NCBI RefSeq assembly: GCF_002379085.1
Contig: NZ_NBZW01000011.1
Location: 1-64,000 of the forward strand
DNA from: Polaromonas sp. AET17H-212
GTDB lineage: Bacteria; Pseudomonadota; Gammaproteobacteria; Burkholderiales; Burkholderiaceae_C
Length of the DNA stretch: 64,000 bases
Direction of reading: 5' to 3'
Shown here: positions 33,819 through 42,421 of the stretch, in pieces
Layout of the letters: each line of letters opens with the position of its first letter
Position numbering within the stretch: position 1 is the stretch's first letter
Made by a program: the position numbers and the translations under genes
The notes under the pieces: generated by a model
Database searches by the model: none
Seen by the model: the letters and a program-made list of their open reading frames with translations, nothing else
What the model was told of the DNA's origin: nothing

Positions 33819-34850
33819 TCAATATTTCAGCGCCGTGCTTTTACCCCAGAACACGCGGTAGGCAAACACCGTGTAGCCGATGATCATGGGCAGCACCACC
33901 AGCGCGCCCACCAGAATCACGCCCATCGCTTCGGGCGCCGTGGCCGCCTGCCAGATCGTGATGCGGTCGATGACCAGCCACGGAAACAGGCTGTAAGCCA
34001 GGCCGTAAAACGCCAGCAGGAACACACCCACCGTCGCGCCGAAGGGCACCCAGGCGCCGTATTCATTGCCCTGGCCCAGGCGCACCGGCAGCCGCTGCAA
34101 GCTGCGGAAAATGATGGCGAACAGCACGGCGGTGGCCACCGGAATCGGCAGCAGCAACACGATGTTCGGAAAGGAAAACCATTTTTCAAAAATGCGCTGG
34201 CTGACCAGCGGCGTGGCGATCGAGATGGCGGCCACGCCGGCCATGGTGAACAGCAGGCTGGCACGCGCCCAGCGCACGGCCTGCAGTTGCAGTGCGCCTT
34301 CGGACTTGATGATGAGCCAGCCGGCGCCCAGCAGGCAGTAGGCGGCCACCAGCGCCAGCCCGATCACGGCGTTGAACACCAGGGTCCACCAGGTGTCGGC
34401 AAACCCCGTGATCAGCGACCCCAGCATGTAGCCCTGGGCCCAGCTGGCCAGCAATGAGCCGGTGTAGAACAGGCGGTTCCACAGCGGCTTGTGCGCGGCA
34501 CGCGCCTTCACGCGGAAGTCAAAGGCCACGCCGCGCAGCGTCAGCCCGATCAGCATGAAGGCCACCGGCAGGTAGAGCGCGCCGAGGATCACGCCATGTG
34601 CCAGCGGGAACACCGTCAGCAAAATGCCGACGCCCAGCACCAGCCAGGTTTCATTGGCATCCCAGAAGGGGCCGATGCTGGCAATCATGGTGTCCTTGTC
34701 GTCGTCGCTGGCGCGGCGCATCAGCACGCCCACGCCCAGGTCGTAGCCGTCCAGGATCACGTAGGCCAGCATCGCCAGGCCCATGACCACCAGGAAAACA
34801 ATGGGCATCCAGCCCGCGGCTTGGGTCAGGTCGGGCGCAAGGTCAAGCAC
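33819..34850 (-). CDS. cydB: Cytochrome bd-type ubiquinol oxidase subunit II
   Basis: 343 residues, about eight or nine membrane helices. Subunit II binds no haem ligand set of its own but is needed for the oxidase. GYDLGVGVLMRR near residue 35, IGPFWDANETWLVLGVGIL and GRGVAFDFR-like LTLRGVAFDFR are family marks. Similar in length and motifs to the cyanide-insensitive (CioB) branch. It overlaps the end of cydA by 8 bases. No CydX-type small subunit gene is seen downstream. Confidence 0.95.
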   Translation of the reverse strand: MLDLAPDLTQAAGWMPIVFLVVMGLAMLAYVILDGYDLGVGVLMRRASDDDKDTMIASIGPFWDANETWLVLGVGILLTVFPLAHGVILGALYLPVAFMLIGLTLRGVAFDFRVKARAAHKPLWNRLFYTGSLLASWAQGYMLGSLITGFADTWWTLVFNAVIGLALVAAYCLLGAGWLIIKSEGALQLQAVRWARASLLFTMAGVAAISIATPLVSQRIFEKWFSFPNIVLLLPIPVATAVLFAIIFRSLQRLPVRLGQGNEYGAWVPFGATVGVFLLAFYGLAYSLFPWLVIDRITIWQAATAPEAMGVILVGALVVLPMIIGYTVFAYRVFWGKSTALKY

Positions 34851-36246
34851 GGGGAGCTCCTTCCTGTTCAGGGTAGGTCACGGGATTGGGCGTGTCTTCC
34901 AGGCCGGTGCCCAACGGCTTGTCCGCATGTTTTCCGTGGCGCGCCAGGTAAAACACCACCGAGATGTAGGCCACGATCAGCGCCGCATACAGCGTGAGGT
35001 AGAGGGCCAGCGTGAGGGCGATGCGCGGTGCCGGCACGCTGGATGCCGCCTCGGCCGCCGTCAGCACACCGGTCACCAGCCAGGGCTGCCGGCCGATCTC
35101 GGTGACGTACCAGCCGGCGATCAGCGCGACCCAGCCGGCAAAGGTCATGGCCACCAGCAGCTTCGCATGCCAGGGCCGCAAGGTGCGTGTGGGGTCACGC
35201 TTCCAGGGTGCAAACTGCCAGACACTGGCCCAGCTGACCAGCAGCATCAACACACCCACGCCGACCATGATGCGGAAGGCCCAGAACACCGGTGCCACCG
35301 GCGGGTGTTTGCCTTCGAACTGGTCCAGCCCCTTGACCTCGCCGTCGAGCGAGTGCGTCAGGTACAGCGAGGCCAGCTTCGGGATGGCAATTTCGTAGCG
35401 GTTCTCCCTGGCCTTTTCATCGGGCAGGGCAAACAGCACGGCCGGTGCCCCTTTTTCGGTTTTCCAGATGCCTTCCATGGCCGCCAGCTTGGCCGGCTGG
35501 TGCTCCAGCGTGTTCAGCCCGTGCAGGTCGCCCGCGATGATCTGCAGCGGAATCAGCAGCGCCGCCATGTAGATACCGGTCTTCAGGCTGGCCATGACCT
35601 CGGCGCCGCGGTCCTGGCGCAGCCAGCGGTAGGCGGAGATGCCGGCCACCAGAAAGGCCACCGTCAGGCCCGAGGCCAGCAGCATGTGGACCAAGCGGTA
35701 GGGAAAGGAGGGGTTGAAAATCACCTCGAACCAGCTGGTCACATGGGCCTGGCCGTTGATCATTTCAAAGCCGGCCGGCGTCTGCATCCAGGAGTTGAGC
35801 GCCAGGATCCAGAACGCCGACAGCGTGGTCCCGCCGGCCACCAGCAACGTGGCCACGGTGTGCAGGGTCTCGCTGACACGTTCGCGCCCGAACAGCATCA
35901 CGCCCAGCATGGTCGCCTCCAGGAAAAAAGCCGTCAGCACTTCATAGGCGAGCAGCGGCCCGGCGATGTTGCCGACCTTTTCCATGTAGCCCGGCCAGTT
36001 GGTGCCGAACTGGAAACTCATGGTGATGCCGCTGACCACACCGAGGGCAAAGGTCAGCGCAAAAATCTTCACCCAGAACTGGTAGGCGTCCATCCAGTGC
36101 TGCTCGCCGGTCTTGACGAAGCGCAGCTTGAAGAACAGCAGCACCCAGGCCAGCGAAATGCTGATCGTCGGAAACAGGATGTGAAAAGTGATGTTGGCCG
36201 CGAACTGGATGCGTGCCAGCAGGAATGCGTCGAATCCATCCATCAT
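34843..36246 (-). CDS. cydA: Cytochrome bd-type ubiquinol oxidase subunit I (short Q-loop, Cio-like)
   Basis: 467 residues. It carries the haems and oxidises quinol, reducing O2 to water. His ligands include ARIQFAANITFHILFP and the conserved GTNWPGY/E-rich helix AYEVLTAFFLEATMLG; VSWASVWQFAP-like helices follow. EIGRQPWLVTG is the GRQPW motif of the quinol site. At 467 residues it has the short Q-loop typical of the cyanide-insensitive branch, unlike the longer E. coli CydA. It follows the GbsR/MarR-like gene with a one-base stop/start overlap, so the regulator and oxidase are one operon. Confidence 0.95.
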   Translation of the reverse strand: MMDGFDAFLLARIQFAANITFHILFPTISISLAWVLLFFKLRFVKTGEQHWMDAYQFWVKIFALTFALGVVSGITMSFQFGTNWPGYMEKVGNIAGPLLAYEVLTAFFLEATMLGVMLFGRERVSETLHTVATLLVAGGTTLSAFWILALNSWMQTPAGFEMINGQAHVTSWFEVIFNPSFPYRLVHMLLASGLTVAFLVAGISAYRWLRQDRGAEVMASLKTGIYMAALLIPLQIIAGDLHGLNTLEHQPAKLAAMEGIWKTEKGAPAVLFALPDEKARENRYEIAIPKLASLYLTHSLDGEVKGLDQFEGKHPPVAPVFWAFRIMVGVGVLMLLVSWASVWQFAPWKRDPTRTLRPWHAKLLVAMTFAGWVALIAGWYVTEIGRQPWLVTGVLTAAEAASSVPAPRIALTLALYLTLYAALIVAYISVVFYLARHGKHADKPLGTGLEDTPNPVTYPEQEGAPRA

Positions 36247-36872
36247 CAGCTCCGGTTGTTTTCTTCGGGAACAGCGGCCGGCGGAGCTGCCAGCTTGGGG
36301 GTAGCGGCGCGGCCTGTCAAGCCGGCCTTCACCGTGCTGGTCACCTTGTCCTTGACCTCCAGCAGCTTCTGCACCTTGGCGCCCATCTTCATCAGGCTGA
36401 CCAGCGTGGCCGAGTCCATCTTCTGCACGTCGGCCAGCCAGCCCGTCATGAGTTCGATCAGGTCGTGCATCTGCTTCATGCGCGCCTGGGCGTGGATGTC
36501 ATCAGGCGCCGACGGCTGCTCCATCAGCGCGTCGCGCAGCATGGACAGCGTGGGGTCGATCTCGCGCTTGCGCCGCTCCTCGGCCAGGGTGCGAAAAATG
36601 GCCCACACGTCTTCCGGCGCCTGGAAGTACTCGCGCCTGTCGTTGGGCAGGTGCTGCAGCCGCACCAGGTTCCACGACTGCAGTTCCTTCAGCCCCATGC
36701 TGACGTTGGAACGCGAAAACGCCAGCGCCTCGGCAATGTCGTCGGCATTGAGCGCGCGCGGCGACACATACAGCAGCGCGTAAATCTGCCCCACGGTGCG
36801 GTTGATGCCCCAGCGGCTACCCATTTCGCCAAAGTGAAGGACAAAACGCTGGGTCAGGGGGGCGAGGTTCAT
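36246..36872 (-). CDS. GbsR/MarR-like transcriptional regulator
   Basis: 208 residues. A winged-helix domain: TVGQIYALLYVSPRALNADDIAEALAFSRSNVSMGLKELQSWNLV is the HTH part; RREYFQAPEDVWAIF completes the wing. GbsR-type regulators usually sense small ligands and repress nearby genes. It is the first gene of an operon with cydA-cydB, so it probably controls the oxidase and itself. The C-terminus (~165-208) is Ala/Pro-rich and extends beyond the usual length. The operator candidate is the palindrome at 36890-36914. Confidence 0.85.
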   Translation of the reverse strand: MNLAPLTQRFVLHFGEMGSRWGINRTVGQIYALLYVSPRALNADDIAEALAFSRSNVSMGLKELQSWNLVRLQHLPNDRREYFQAPEDVWAIFRTLAEERRKREIDPTLSMLRDALMEQPSAPDDIHAQARMKQMHDLIELMTGWLADVQKMDSATLVSLMKMGAKVQKLLEVKDKVTSTVKAGLTGRAATPKLAAPPAAVPEENNRS

Positions 36873-36889
36873 GGCAGTCCGTGTTTTCT

Positions 36890-36914
36890 GAATTTTCAGG
36901 AATTACTGAAATTC
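36890..36914. promoter_or_regulatory. Palindrome upstream of the GbsR-cydAB operon (candidate operator)
   Basis: GAATTTTCAG and CTGAAATTC form a near-perfect 9-10 base inverted repeat with a 6-base centre, just 18 bases upstream of the regulator's ATG. The spot and AT-rich arms fit a repressor site for a MarR/GbsR dimer. Inference only. Confidence 0.5.
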
Positions 36915-37236
36915 TAGTAAGCCAAGGAAGTGGGCGCCGGCACGAAGGACTTGCCGTACCTGCACGAGGGGCTATTGCGGATTCAGGCCAACAACAAATC
37001 GCGCTGCATCACTGGCTGGATGCGCTGGGCGCGGACAAGCCCTGGACGCCGGACTGCGGGGTCAGGGTGGCCCGTGGCCGGGCTGGGCCCGTGCTTCCAT
37101 CGCGGTTTTTGTCTGCAGTCGATCAGGCCGCACCGGTGCGACTCAACACCGCCGGACAATGGCTATTTAGCTATTTATTCAGGAGCTGGCGGCGCCCGTG
37201 GAATAAGGGCTGAAGGCCAATTTTATATGCAGCTGC
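36915..37236. other. Noncoding stretch without a convincing gene; holds a dispersed repeat copy
   Basis: Short open frames on the plus strand give unconvincing peptides (for example LHHWLDALGADKPWTPDCG), which may be the trace of a lost gene. From 37170 to 37226 a clear dispersed repeat copy lies in the spacer. No promoter for a plus-strand gene is seen. Confidence 0.4.
37170..37226 (+). repeat. Dispersed ~60 bp repeat, copy 8 (intergenic)
   Basis: Reads GCTATTTATTCAGGAGCTG, then GCGGCGCCCGTGGAATAAGG, then GCTGAAGGCCAATTTTATA. This intergenic copy keeps the GGAATAAGGGC core, also seen as CCATAAGGG at 7221. Confidence 0.72.
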
Positions 37237-37848
37237 TTAGCGTGCGCTGGGCACCGGCACGCGGCGGGCGCTGCGCTGGGATTTCCTGACCGGTCGCGGC
37301 GGTGCGGCAACCGGGGCCGCTGTGGATTCCGGAACCAGCAACACCACCTCCTTGAAGCCCAGGCCCAGCATGCCGAGTTCTGCCGCCGCAGCGCGGCTCA
37401 CGTCGATGATGCGGTTGCGGCTGAAAGGGCCGCGATCGGTGATACGCAGATCGACGTCACGGCCGTTGACCAGGCTGTGCACCCGCACCATGGTGCCAAA
37501 CGGCAAGGTGCGGTGGGCGGCCGTGAAGGCGTTCATGTTGTAGCGTTCGCCGCTGGCCGTCAGCCGGCCATGAAAACCGGGTCCGTACCACGAAGCGGCA
37601 CCACGCTCGAACTCGCGTGCGGGTTCACCCGCCAGCAACGCTGGCCGCGGCAGATCGCTGGCTGACCCCATGGACAGCGGCGCAGCGTCCGTCGGCGTAC
37701 CCCCGGCCTCGGGGCTGGCTGGCGCGGGCGTCGGTGCGGCGAGCGGCACACGGCCGGGCGCGGCGCGGCCAGGTGACGACGGCGCTGTGGTGCAGGCCGC
37801 CAGCAGCACCAGCAGGCCGAGCGCGAAGGCCTGCCCGATGGAGCGCAT
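37237..37848 (-). CDS. RlpA-like septal ring lytic transglycosylase lipoprotein
   Basis: About 203 residues. A lipoprotein signal peptide (RSIGQAFALGLLVLLAA then Cys) ends in LLAAC. A Pro/Ala-rich linker leads to the double-psi beta-barrel: GAASWYGPGFHGRLTASGERY, TLPFGTMVRV, and the catalytic-Asp segment RITDRGPFSRNRIIDVS. RlpA enzymes cut naked glycan strands at the septum. The SPOR domain is absent, replaced by a basic Arg/Lys-rich tail. Start at ATG 37848; an ATG at 37875 would add nine residues. Confidence 0.87.
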   Translation of the reverse strand: MRSIGQAFALGLLVLLAACTTAPSSPGRAAPGRVPLAAPTPAPASPEAGGTPTDAAPLSMGSASDLPRPALLAGEPAREFERGAASWYGPGFHGRLTASGERYNMNAFTAAHRTLPFGTMVRVHSLVNGRDVDLRITDRGPFSRNRIIDVSRAAAAELGMLGLGFKEVVLLVPESTAAPVAAPPRPVRKSQRSARRVPVPSAR

Positions 37849-37879
37849 CTTCAGCAGGCCGGCCAAAACAGGCATCGCT

Positions 37880-38710
37880 TCAAACCGGCCGCAGACGTCG
37901 GATGATCTCGGACGTCGCGGCGGCCTGGTTCATCGTATAAAAATGAATGCCGGGCACACCCGCGGTCTGCAACTGGTCGCACAGGTCGGTGATCACGTCG
38001 AGGCCGAAGCTTTTGATCGATGCCGTGTCGTCGCCGAAACCCTGCAGCCTCAGGCGGATCCAGCGCGGAATCTCGGCACCGCAGGCATCGGAAAACCGCA
38101 TCAGCTGGGTCGAGCTGGTGATCGGCATGATGCCGGGCACCACGGGCACATCCACGCCGAGCCGGCGGGTGTCCTCCACAAAGCGGAAGTAGGCGTCCGC
38201 GTTGAAAAAATACTGGGTGATGGCCGAATTGGCGCCGGCCTTGACCTTGGCGGCGAAGGCCTGCAGGTCGGCATCGGCCGATTTGGCCTGCGGGTGGATC
38301 TCGGGGTAGGCCGCCACTTCGATGTGAAAGGCATCGCCGGTGAACTCACGGATGAAAGCCACGAGGTCACTGGCGTAATGGAACTCGCCCCCCATGCCGT
38401 AACCGCTGGGCAGGTCGCCACGCAGGGCCACCAGGCGCTTGACGCCCATGGCCTGCAGGGCGGCAAGCTGCTCGCGCACCGTGGCCTTGGTCGCGCCGAC
38501 ACAGGAGAAGTGGCAGGCGGCAGCCATGCCTTCCTTCAGGATTTCGCCCACCGTGCCAAAGGTGCCTTCCTGGGTGGAACCACCCGCGCCAAAGGTGACC
38601 GAGCAGAACTCGGGCTGGTGCGCGTACAGCGCCTGGCGCGTCAGGCGCAGCTTGTTGGCGCCTTCGGGTGTCTTGGGCGGGAAAAATTCAAAGCTGATCG
38701 GAAGATTCAT
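37880..38710 (-). CDS. metF: 5,10-methylenetetrahydrofolate reductase MetF
   Basis: About 276 residues, the usual length. MetF uses FAD and NADH to make 5-methyl-THF for methionine synthesis. SFEFFPPKT at the start with catalytic Glu, SVTFGAGGSTQEGTFG, LVALRGDLPSGY and a C-terminal GIHFYTMNQA are all conserved. It lies in the ahcY-tlyA-metF cluster that supplies the methyl cycle. ATG at 38710 is chosen over the ORF's first Met four codons earlier. Confidence 0.97.
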   Translation of the reverse strand: MNLPISFEFFPPKTPEGANKLRLTRQALYAHQPEFCSVTFGAGGSTQEGTFGTVGEILKEGMAAACHFSCVGATKATVREQLAALQAMGVKRLVALRGDLPSGYGMGGEFHYASDLVAFIREFTGDAFHIEVAAYPEIHPQAKSADADLQAFAAKVKAGANSAITQYFFNADAYFRFVEDTRRLGVDVPVVPGIMPITSSTQLMRFSDACGAEIPRWIRLRLQGFGDDTASIKSFGLDVITDLCDQLQTAGVPGIHFYTMNQAAATSEIIRRLRPV

Positions 38711-38749
38711 CACCAGTCTCACTTTTTCTTCGGGGCCGCGCAGCGCGGG

Positions 38750-39745
38750 TCAGTCGTCTTTGTCGCGGCGTTTGCCGCGCGCCGGGCCGTGCTGGCCCGC
38801 GTGGGCTTCTTCAGAGTCCTCATGCGCCTCATGCAGCGCGCGCAGTTCGCTGCGCGGTGTGCGTTTGGCGGCCTTGCGCGGCGGCGCCGCCGGCAGCGGC
38901 TGGTCTTCCCCGGTCGTGTGCAGGCCTTTGACCGCGTGAATGAAAAACTCGCGGTTGCCGTCCCCGCCTTCAATCGGCGAGGCCAGCCAGGCTTTCACGT
39001 CCAGCCCCAGCGCCGCGCAGGCATCACGCAGGCGTTTTTCGACAAACTCGAAATGCACGGCATCACGCACAATGCCGCCCTTGCCGATCTGGCCGGGCTG
39101 CAGCTCGAACTGGGGTTTGACCAGCATCAGCAGATCACCGCCGGCTTTCAGCAGCCGCACCACGGCGGGCAACACCAGCGTCAGGGAGATAAAGGACAGG
39201 TCGCCGGTCAGGAAATCGAAGTCGGCGTCAACGGCCTCGCCCTCGTCCGCCTCGAAATCGTCATCGTCAAATTGGCCTTCAGCCTCCGCCGCATGGGCAG
39301 GACCTGCTATCAAATCTGAAGCGGTCATGGAGCGGGCGTTGAGGCCTTCGATACACAGCACGCGCGGGTCGCCGCGCAGGCTGGGGTGCAGCTGGCCATG
39401 GCCCACATCCACGCCCACCACCTGCACGGCACCGTGCTGCAGCAGGCAGTCGGTGAAGCCGCCGGTGGATTGCCCGATGTCCAGGCAGCGCAGGCCGGTC
39501 ACGCTCAGGCCGGTGCTTTTGAGCGCACCTTCGAGCTTGAGCCCGCCGCGCGAGATGTACTTGGCTTCGGTGGTGTCGGGGATCTGCAACTCGGCGCCCT
39601 CCGGAATCTCGTCGCCATTCTTGGCGACCTTCTTCCAGGGCGCGCTTTCCTCGGCGCGCCACTGCACCCCCGAAGCGATCAGGCGCTGGGCCTGGGAACG
39701 GGTGGCGGCAAAGCCGTTGTCGACGAGGAATAAGTCAGCGCGCAT
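38750..39745 (-). CDS. tlyA: TlyA family rRNA methyltransferase (S4-FtsJ)
   Basis: 331 residues. An N-terminal S4 RNA-binding domain (MRADLFLVDNGFAATRSQAQR) is followed by an FtsJ methyltransferase core, with SAM motif DIGQSTGGFTDCLLQHGA and VGVDVGHGQLHPSLRGD. TlyA 2'-O-methylates 16S and 23S rRNA in actinobacteria; the betaproteobacterial target is less sure. An Asp/Glu-rich insert (DDDDFEADEGEAVDADFD near 165-182) and a charged C-terminal tail ending DDKDD-like are extra. A dispersed repeat lies across residues near 131-147. Confidence 0.88.
   Translation of the reverse strand: MRADLFLVDNGFAATRSQAQRLIASGVQWRAEESAPWKKVAKNGDEIPEGAELQIPDTTEAKYISRGGLKLEGALKSTGLSVTGLRCLDIGQSTGGFTDCLLQHGAVQVVGVDVGHGQLHPSLRGDPRVLCIEGLNARSMTASDLIAGPAHAAEAEGQFDDDDFEADEGEAVDADFDFLTGDLSFISLTLVLPAVVRLLKAGGDLLMLVKPQFELQPGQIGKGGIVRDAVHFEFVEKRLRDACAALGLDVKAWLASPIEGGDGNREFFIHAVKGLHTTGEDQPLPAAPPRKAAKRTPRSELRALHEAHEDSEEAHAGQHGPARGKRRDKDD
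39306..39352 (+). repeat. Dispersed ~60 bp repeat, copy 9 (inside tlyA, antisense)
   Basis: GCTATCAAATCTGAAGCGG, then TCATGGAGCGGGCGTTGAGGC. Arms and the AGGCC right end match other copies, though shorter. It runs opposite to the host gene. Confidence 0.5.
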
Positions 39746-39762
39746 CTAGGCATCGAGCTCCA

Positions 39763-39868
39763 TGGTTGTGCCCCTCGCCCTTTGGGAGAGGGTGGGGGTG
39801 AGGGCTGCCGGCGGCCTGCCCTCACCACCCCGGCCCTCTTCCGGAGGGAAGAGGGCGAACTACGGCCG
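39763..39868. repeat. Inverted intergenic repeat between tlyA and ahcY
   Basis: The left arm CCCTCGCCCTTTGGGAGAGG, then GTGGGGGTGAGGG and CTGCCCTCACCACCCCGGCCC, ending CTCTTCCGGAGGGAAGAGGGC, can pair into large hairpins. This sort of CCCTC/GAGGG intergenic repeat is common in proteobacteria. It probably serves as terminator of ahcY, read on the minus strand. Confidence 0.55.
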
Positions 39869-39869
39869 T

Positions 39870-41309
39870 TCAATAACGGTACGTATTTGCCTTGTAGGGG
39901 CCAGCCTTGCTGACACCAATGTAGGCCGCCTGCTCGTCGCTGAGTTCGCTCAGCATCGCGCCGACTTTCTTCAGGTGCAGACGCGCGACTTTTTCGTCGA
40001 GGTGTTTCGGCAGCACATAAACCTTGCCCACTTCGTAGTCGGCCTGTTTGGTGAACAGCTCGATCTGCGCGATGGTCTGGTTGGCGAAGCTGGACGACAT
40101 CACGAAGCTCGGGTGGCCGGTGCCGCAGCCGAGGTTCACCAGGCGGCCCTTGGCCAGCAGGATGATGCGTTTGCCGTCCGGGAAAATCACGTGGTCGACC
40201 TGTGGCTTGATCTCTTCCCAGGTGCATTTTTCCAGCGCGGCAACGTCGATTTCGTTGTCGAAGTGGCCGATGTTGCAGACGATGGCCTGGTCCTTCATGG
40301 CCGCCATGTGTTCGTAGGTGATGACGTTCTTGTTGCCGGTGGCGGACACAAAAATGTCGCACTTGTCGGCAGCGTATTCCATGGTCACGACCTTGTAACC
40401 TTCCATCGCGGCCTGCAGGGCGTTGATCGGGTCGATCTCGGTCACCCAGACTTGCGCAGACAAGGCGCGCAGCGCCTGCGCCGAGCCCTTGCCCACGTCG
40501 CCGTAACCGGCCACGCAAGCCACCTTGCCGGCGATCATCACGTCGGTGGCACGCTTGATCGCGTCCACCAGCGATTCGCGGCAGCCGTACAGGTTGTCGA
40601 ACTTGGACTTGGTCACCGAGTCATTGACGTTGATGGCGCGCAGGGCCAACGTGCCCTTGGCCGACATCTCGTTCAGGCGCAGCACGCCGGTGGTGGTTTC
40701 TTCGGTCACGCCGACAATGTTTTTCAGGCGGCGGCTGTACCAGGTCGGGTCGATGGCCAGCTTGGCCTTGATCGCGTTGAACAGGCAGATCTCCTCTTCG
40801 CTGGTCGGCTTCGAAATCAGGCTGGCGTCTTTTTCGGCCTTGGTGCCCAGGTGCATCAACAGCGTGGCATCGCCGCCGTCGTCCAGGATCATGTTCGGGC
40901 CTTCTTCAGGCGTGCCTTTGGCGCCGCTGAATTCGAAGATGCGGTGGGTGTAGTCCCAGTAGTCGGCCAGGGTCTCGCCCTTGATCGCGAACACCGGCGT
41001 GCCGGCGGCCACAATCGCGGCGGCGGCATGGTCCTGCGTCGAGAAAATGTTGCACGACGCCCAGCGCACGTCGGCGCCCAGGGCCTGCAGCGTCTCGATC
41101 AACACGCCGGTCTGGATGGTCATGTGCAGCGAGCCGGTGATGCGCGCGCCCTTGAGCGGCTGGGCCTTGGCGAACTCTTCGCGAATCGCCATCAGGCCGG
41201 GCATCTCGGTTTCGGCGATTTTCAGTTCCTTGCGGCCCCAGGCGGCAAGCGAAATGTCGGCAATCACATAGTCGGCGGCGGTCTGGGCGGTTTTCAATAC
41301 GGCGTTCAT
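39870..41309 (-). CDS. ahcY: S-adenosylhomocysteine hydrolase (adenosylhomocysteinase) AhcY
   Basis: 479 residues. It splits SAH into adenosine and homocysteine, relieving inhibition of methyltransferases. NAD-binding [24 protein letters not shown], substrate-site [36 protein letters not shown] and the C-terminal [25 protein letters not shown] are conserved. GGAG precedes the ATG at 41309. Its 5' leader carries a SAH riboswitch. It heads the cluster with tlyA and metF. Confidence 0.98.
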   Translation of the reverse strand: MNAVLKTAQTAADYVIADISLAAWGRKELKIAETEMPGLMAIREEFAKAQPLKGARITGSLHMTIQTGVLIETLQALGADVRWASCNIFSTQDHAAAAIVAAGTPVFAIKGETLADYWDYTHRIFEFSGAKGTPEEGPNMILDDGGDATLLMHLGTKAEKDASLISKPTSEEEICLFNAIKAKLAIDPTWYSRRLKNIVGVTEETTTGVLRLNEMSAKGTLALRAINVNDSVTKSKFDNLYGCRESLVDAIKRATDVMIAGKVACVAGYGDVGKGSAQALRALSAQVWVTEIDPINALQAAMEGYKVVTMEYAADKCDIFVSATGNKNVITYEHMAAMKDQAIVCNIGHFDNEIDVAALEKCTWEEIKPQVDHVIFPDGKRIILLAKGRLVNLGCGTGHPSFVMSSSFANQTIAQIELFTKQADYEVGKVYVLPKHLDEKVARLHLKKVGAMLSELSDEQAAYIGVSKAGPYKANTYRY

Positions 41310-41392
41310 TGGGGTATCTCCAGGATCAAGGGGGCAATTGGGCAAAATAGCCACGGCCACATGGCGACAAGTCGGCGGGGAGCTGGTTGGAT

Positions 41393-41485
41393 CTCACCCG
41401 GCTTGACAGCACATGCGGGTGAGCGTGGTTGCAAATGAAAGTCCTGAGCCTAGACCACATGTCGTGGGTTGCAACGCTCCTCAGG
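41393..41485 (-). promoter_or_regulatory. SAH riboswitch in the ahcY leader
   Basis: On the minus strand, CCTGAG pairs with the later CTCAGG, and GAGCGT with ACGCTC, which gives the paired core of the SAH aptamer (41485-41417). GAGGAGCGTTGCAACC, AGGCTCAGG and GCAACCACGCTCACC match the known consensus blocks. Just after it, CTCACCCG and CGGGTGAG (41423-41393) can pair in a hairpin that uses part of the aptamer's 3' arm, so the two folds exclude each other. This fits an on-switch: SAH binding frees expression. Confidence 0.92.
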
Positions 41486-41493
41486 AACAGGCA

Positions 41494-41522
41494 ATTATAC
41501 AGACATGCGACACTTTCGTCAT
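41494..41522 (-). promoter_or_regulatory. Promoter of ahcY
   Basis: On the minus strand, a perfect TATAAT at 41499-41494 with ATGACG 17 bases upstream (41522-41517). The TATAAT ends 9 bases before the riboswitch, so transcription should begin at or next to the aptamer. Confidence 0.75.
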
Positions 41523-42348
41523 GAAAGCCCTGAAAACCTGGCCCACGCAAGACCGGCAACTCATCACCGGTATTTTTACCGACATTGACGACACCCTGAC
41601 CACCGACGGCGCCATCACGCCCGACGCTTTGCAAGCCCTTGGCGACCTGAAGGCCGCCGGCCTGCATGTGATTCCCATCACCGGGCGGCCGGTCGGCTGG
41701 AGTGAACCTTTTGCGTTGCGCTGGCCGGTCGATGCCATCGTCGCTGAAAACGGCGCCGTGGCCCTGCTTGCAAGCCAAATCGGCCTCCAGCCCGCGTCCG
41801 GTGGACGTGGGCAGCTATCAAAACTGTATCAGCAGGACGCCCCGACGCGCCTGGCCAACTACGCCCGCATGCAGCAGGTGGCCCGTCGCGTGATGCAGGA
41901 GGTGCCGGGCGCCGTGTTGTCTGAGGACAGCCCCAGCCGGGAAACCGACATTGCGATCGACCACAGCGAGTTTGTGCACCTGCCGCCGGCGCAGGTCGCG
42001 CAGGCGGTGCAAATCATGCAAAGCGAAGGCATGAATGCGACGGTGAGTTCCATCCACATCAACGGCTGGTTCGGCGCACACAACAAGCTCGAAGGCGCGC
42101 GCTGGATCGTCCGCGAGCTGTTCGGCCGCGACCTCGACGCGGAGATGGGGCGCTGGGTCTACGTCGGCGACTCGACCAACGACCAGCTGATGTTCGAGGC
42201 CTTTGCGCATTCTGTGGGCGTGGCCAACATCCGCCGCTTTGAAGCGGCGTTGAGCCACAAGCCGCGTTACATCACCGAGGGCGAGCGCGGCGCGGGTTTT
42301 GCAGAAGTCGCGGCGGCGCTGCTGGCGGCGCGACGCGTGCCGGCCTGA
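41521..42348 (+). CDS. HAD-superfamily phosphatase (Cof/mannosyl-3-phosphoglycerate-phosphatase-like)
   Basis: 275 residues. The nucleophile motif is FTDIDDTLTTDGAI near residue 19. Thr of motif II is in PITGRPVGWS and AENGAVALL is also typical of Cof-type HADs. The C-terminal metal-binding segment is VYVGDSTNDQLMFEAF. Class IIB cap expected. The protein removes phosphate from a small substrate, possibly a sugar phosphate; it is not identifiable here. Divergent from ahcY with a shared region of 211 bases. Residues 84-104 come from a minus-orientation repeat copy. Confidence 0.88.
   Translation: MKALKTWPTQDRQLITGIFTDIDDTLTTDGAITPDALQALGDLKAAGLHVIPITGRPVGWSEPFALRWPVDAIVAENGAVALLASQIGLQPASGGRGQLSKLYQQDAPTRLANYARMQQVARRVMQEVPGAVLSEDSPSRETDIAIDHSEFVHLPPAQVAQAVQIMQSEGMNATVSSIHINGWFGAHNKLEGARWIVRELFGRDLDAEMGRWVYVGDSTNDQLMFEAFAHSVGVANIRRFEAALSHKPRYITEGERGAGFAEVAAALLAARRVPA
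41771..41832 (-). repeat. Dispersed ~60 bp repeat, copy 10 (inside the HAD gene)
   Basis: Minus strand: CTGATACAGTTTTGATAGCT, then GCCCACGTCCACCGGACGCG, then GGCTGGAGGCCGATTTGGC. GGCTGGAGGCC with A/T next matches copies at 32921 and 7221. Confidence 0.7.
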
Positions 42349-42421
42349 GCAAACCCGGGAGGCTGGAGCGGCAGGAGGCCCCTCGGCTGCAAAGCCTCGA
42401 CGCCTTCTGCCGCCCAGACGC

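Noticed and set aside
34783..36783. Very long open frame on the plus strand, opposite cydA-cydB
   Set aside because: It is antisense to two clear oxidase genes. Long antisense frames arise from high-GC codon bias, and the peptide is His/Arg/Gln-rich with no family marks. Similar frames opposite the adaptor (11636-13273) and MCC alpha (56440-58557) were rejected for the same reason.
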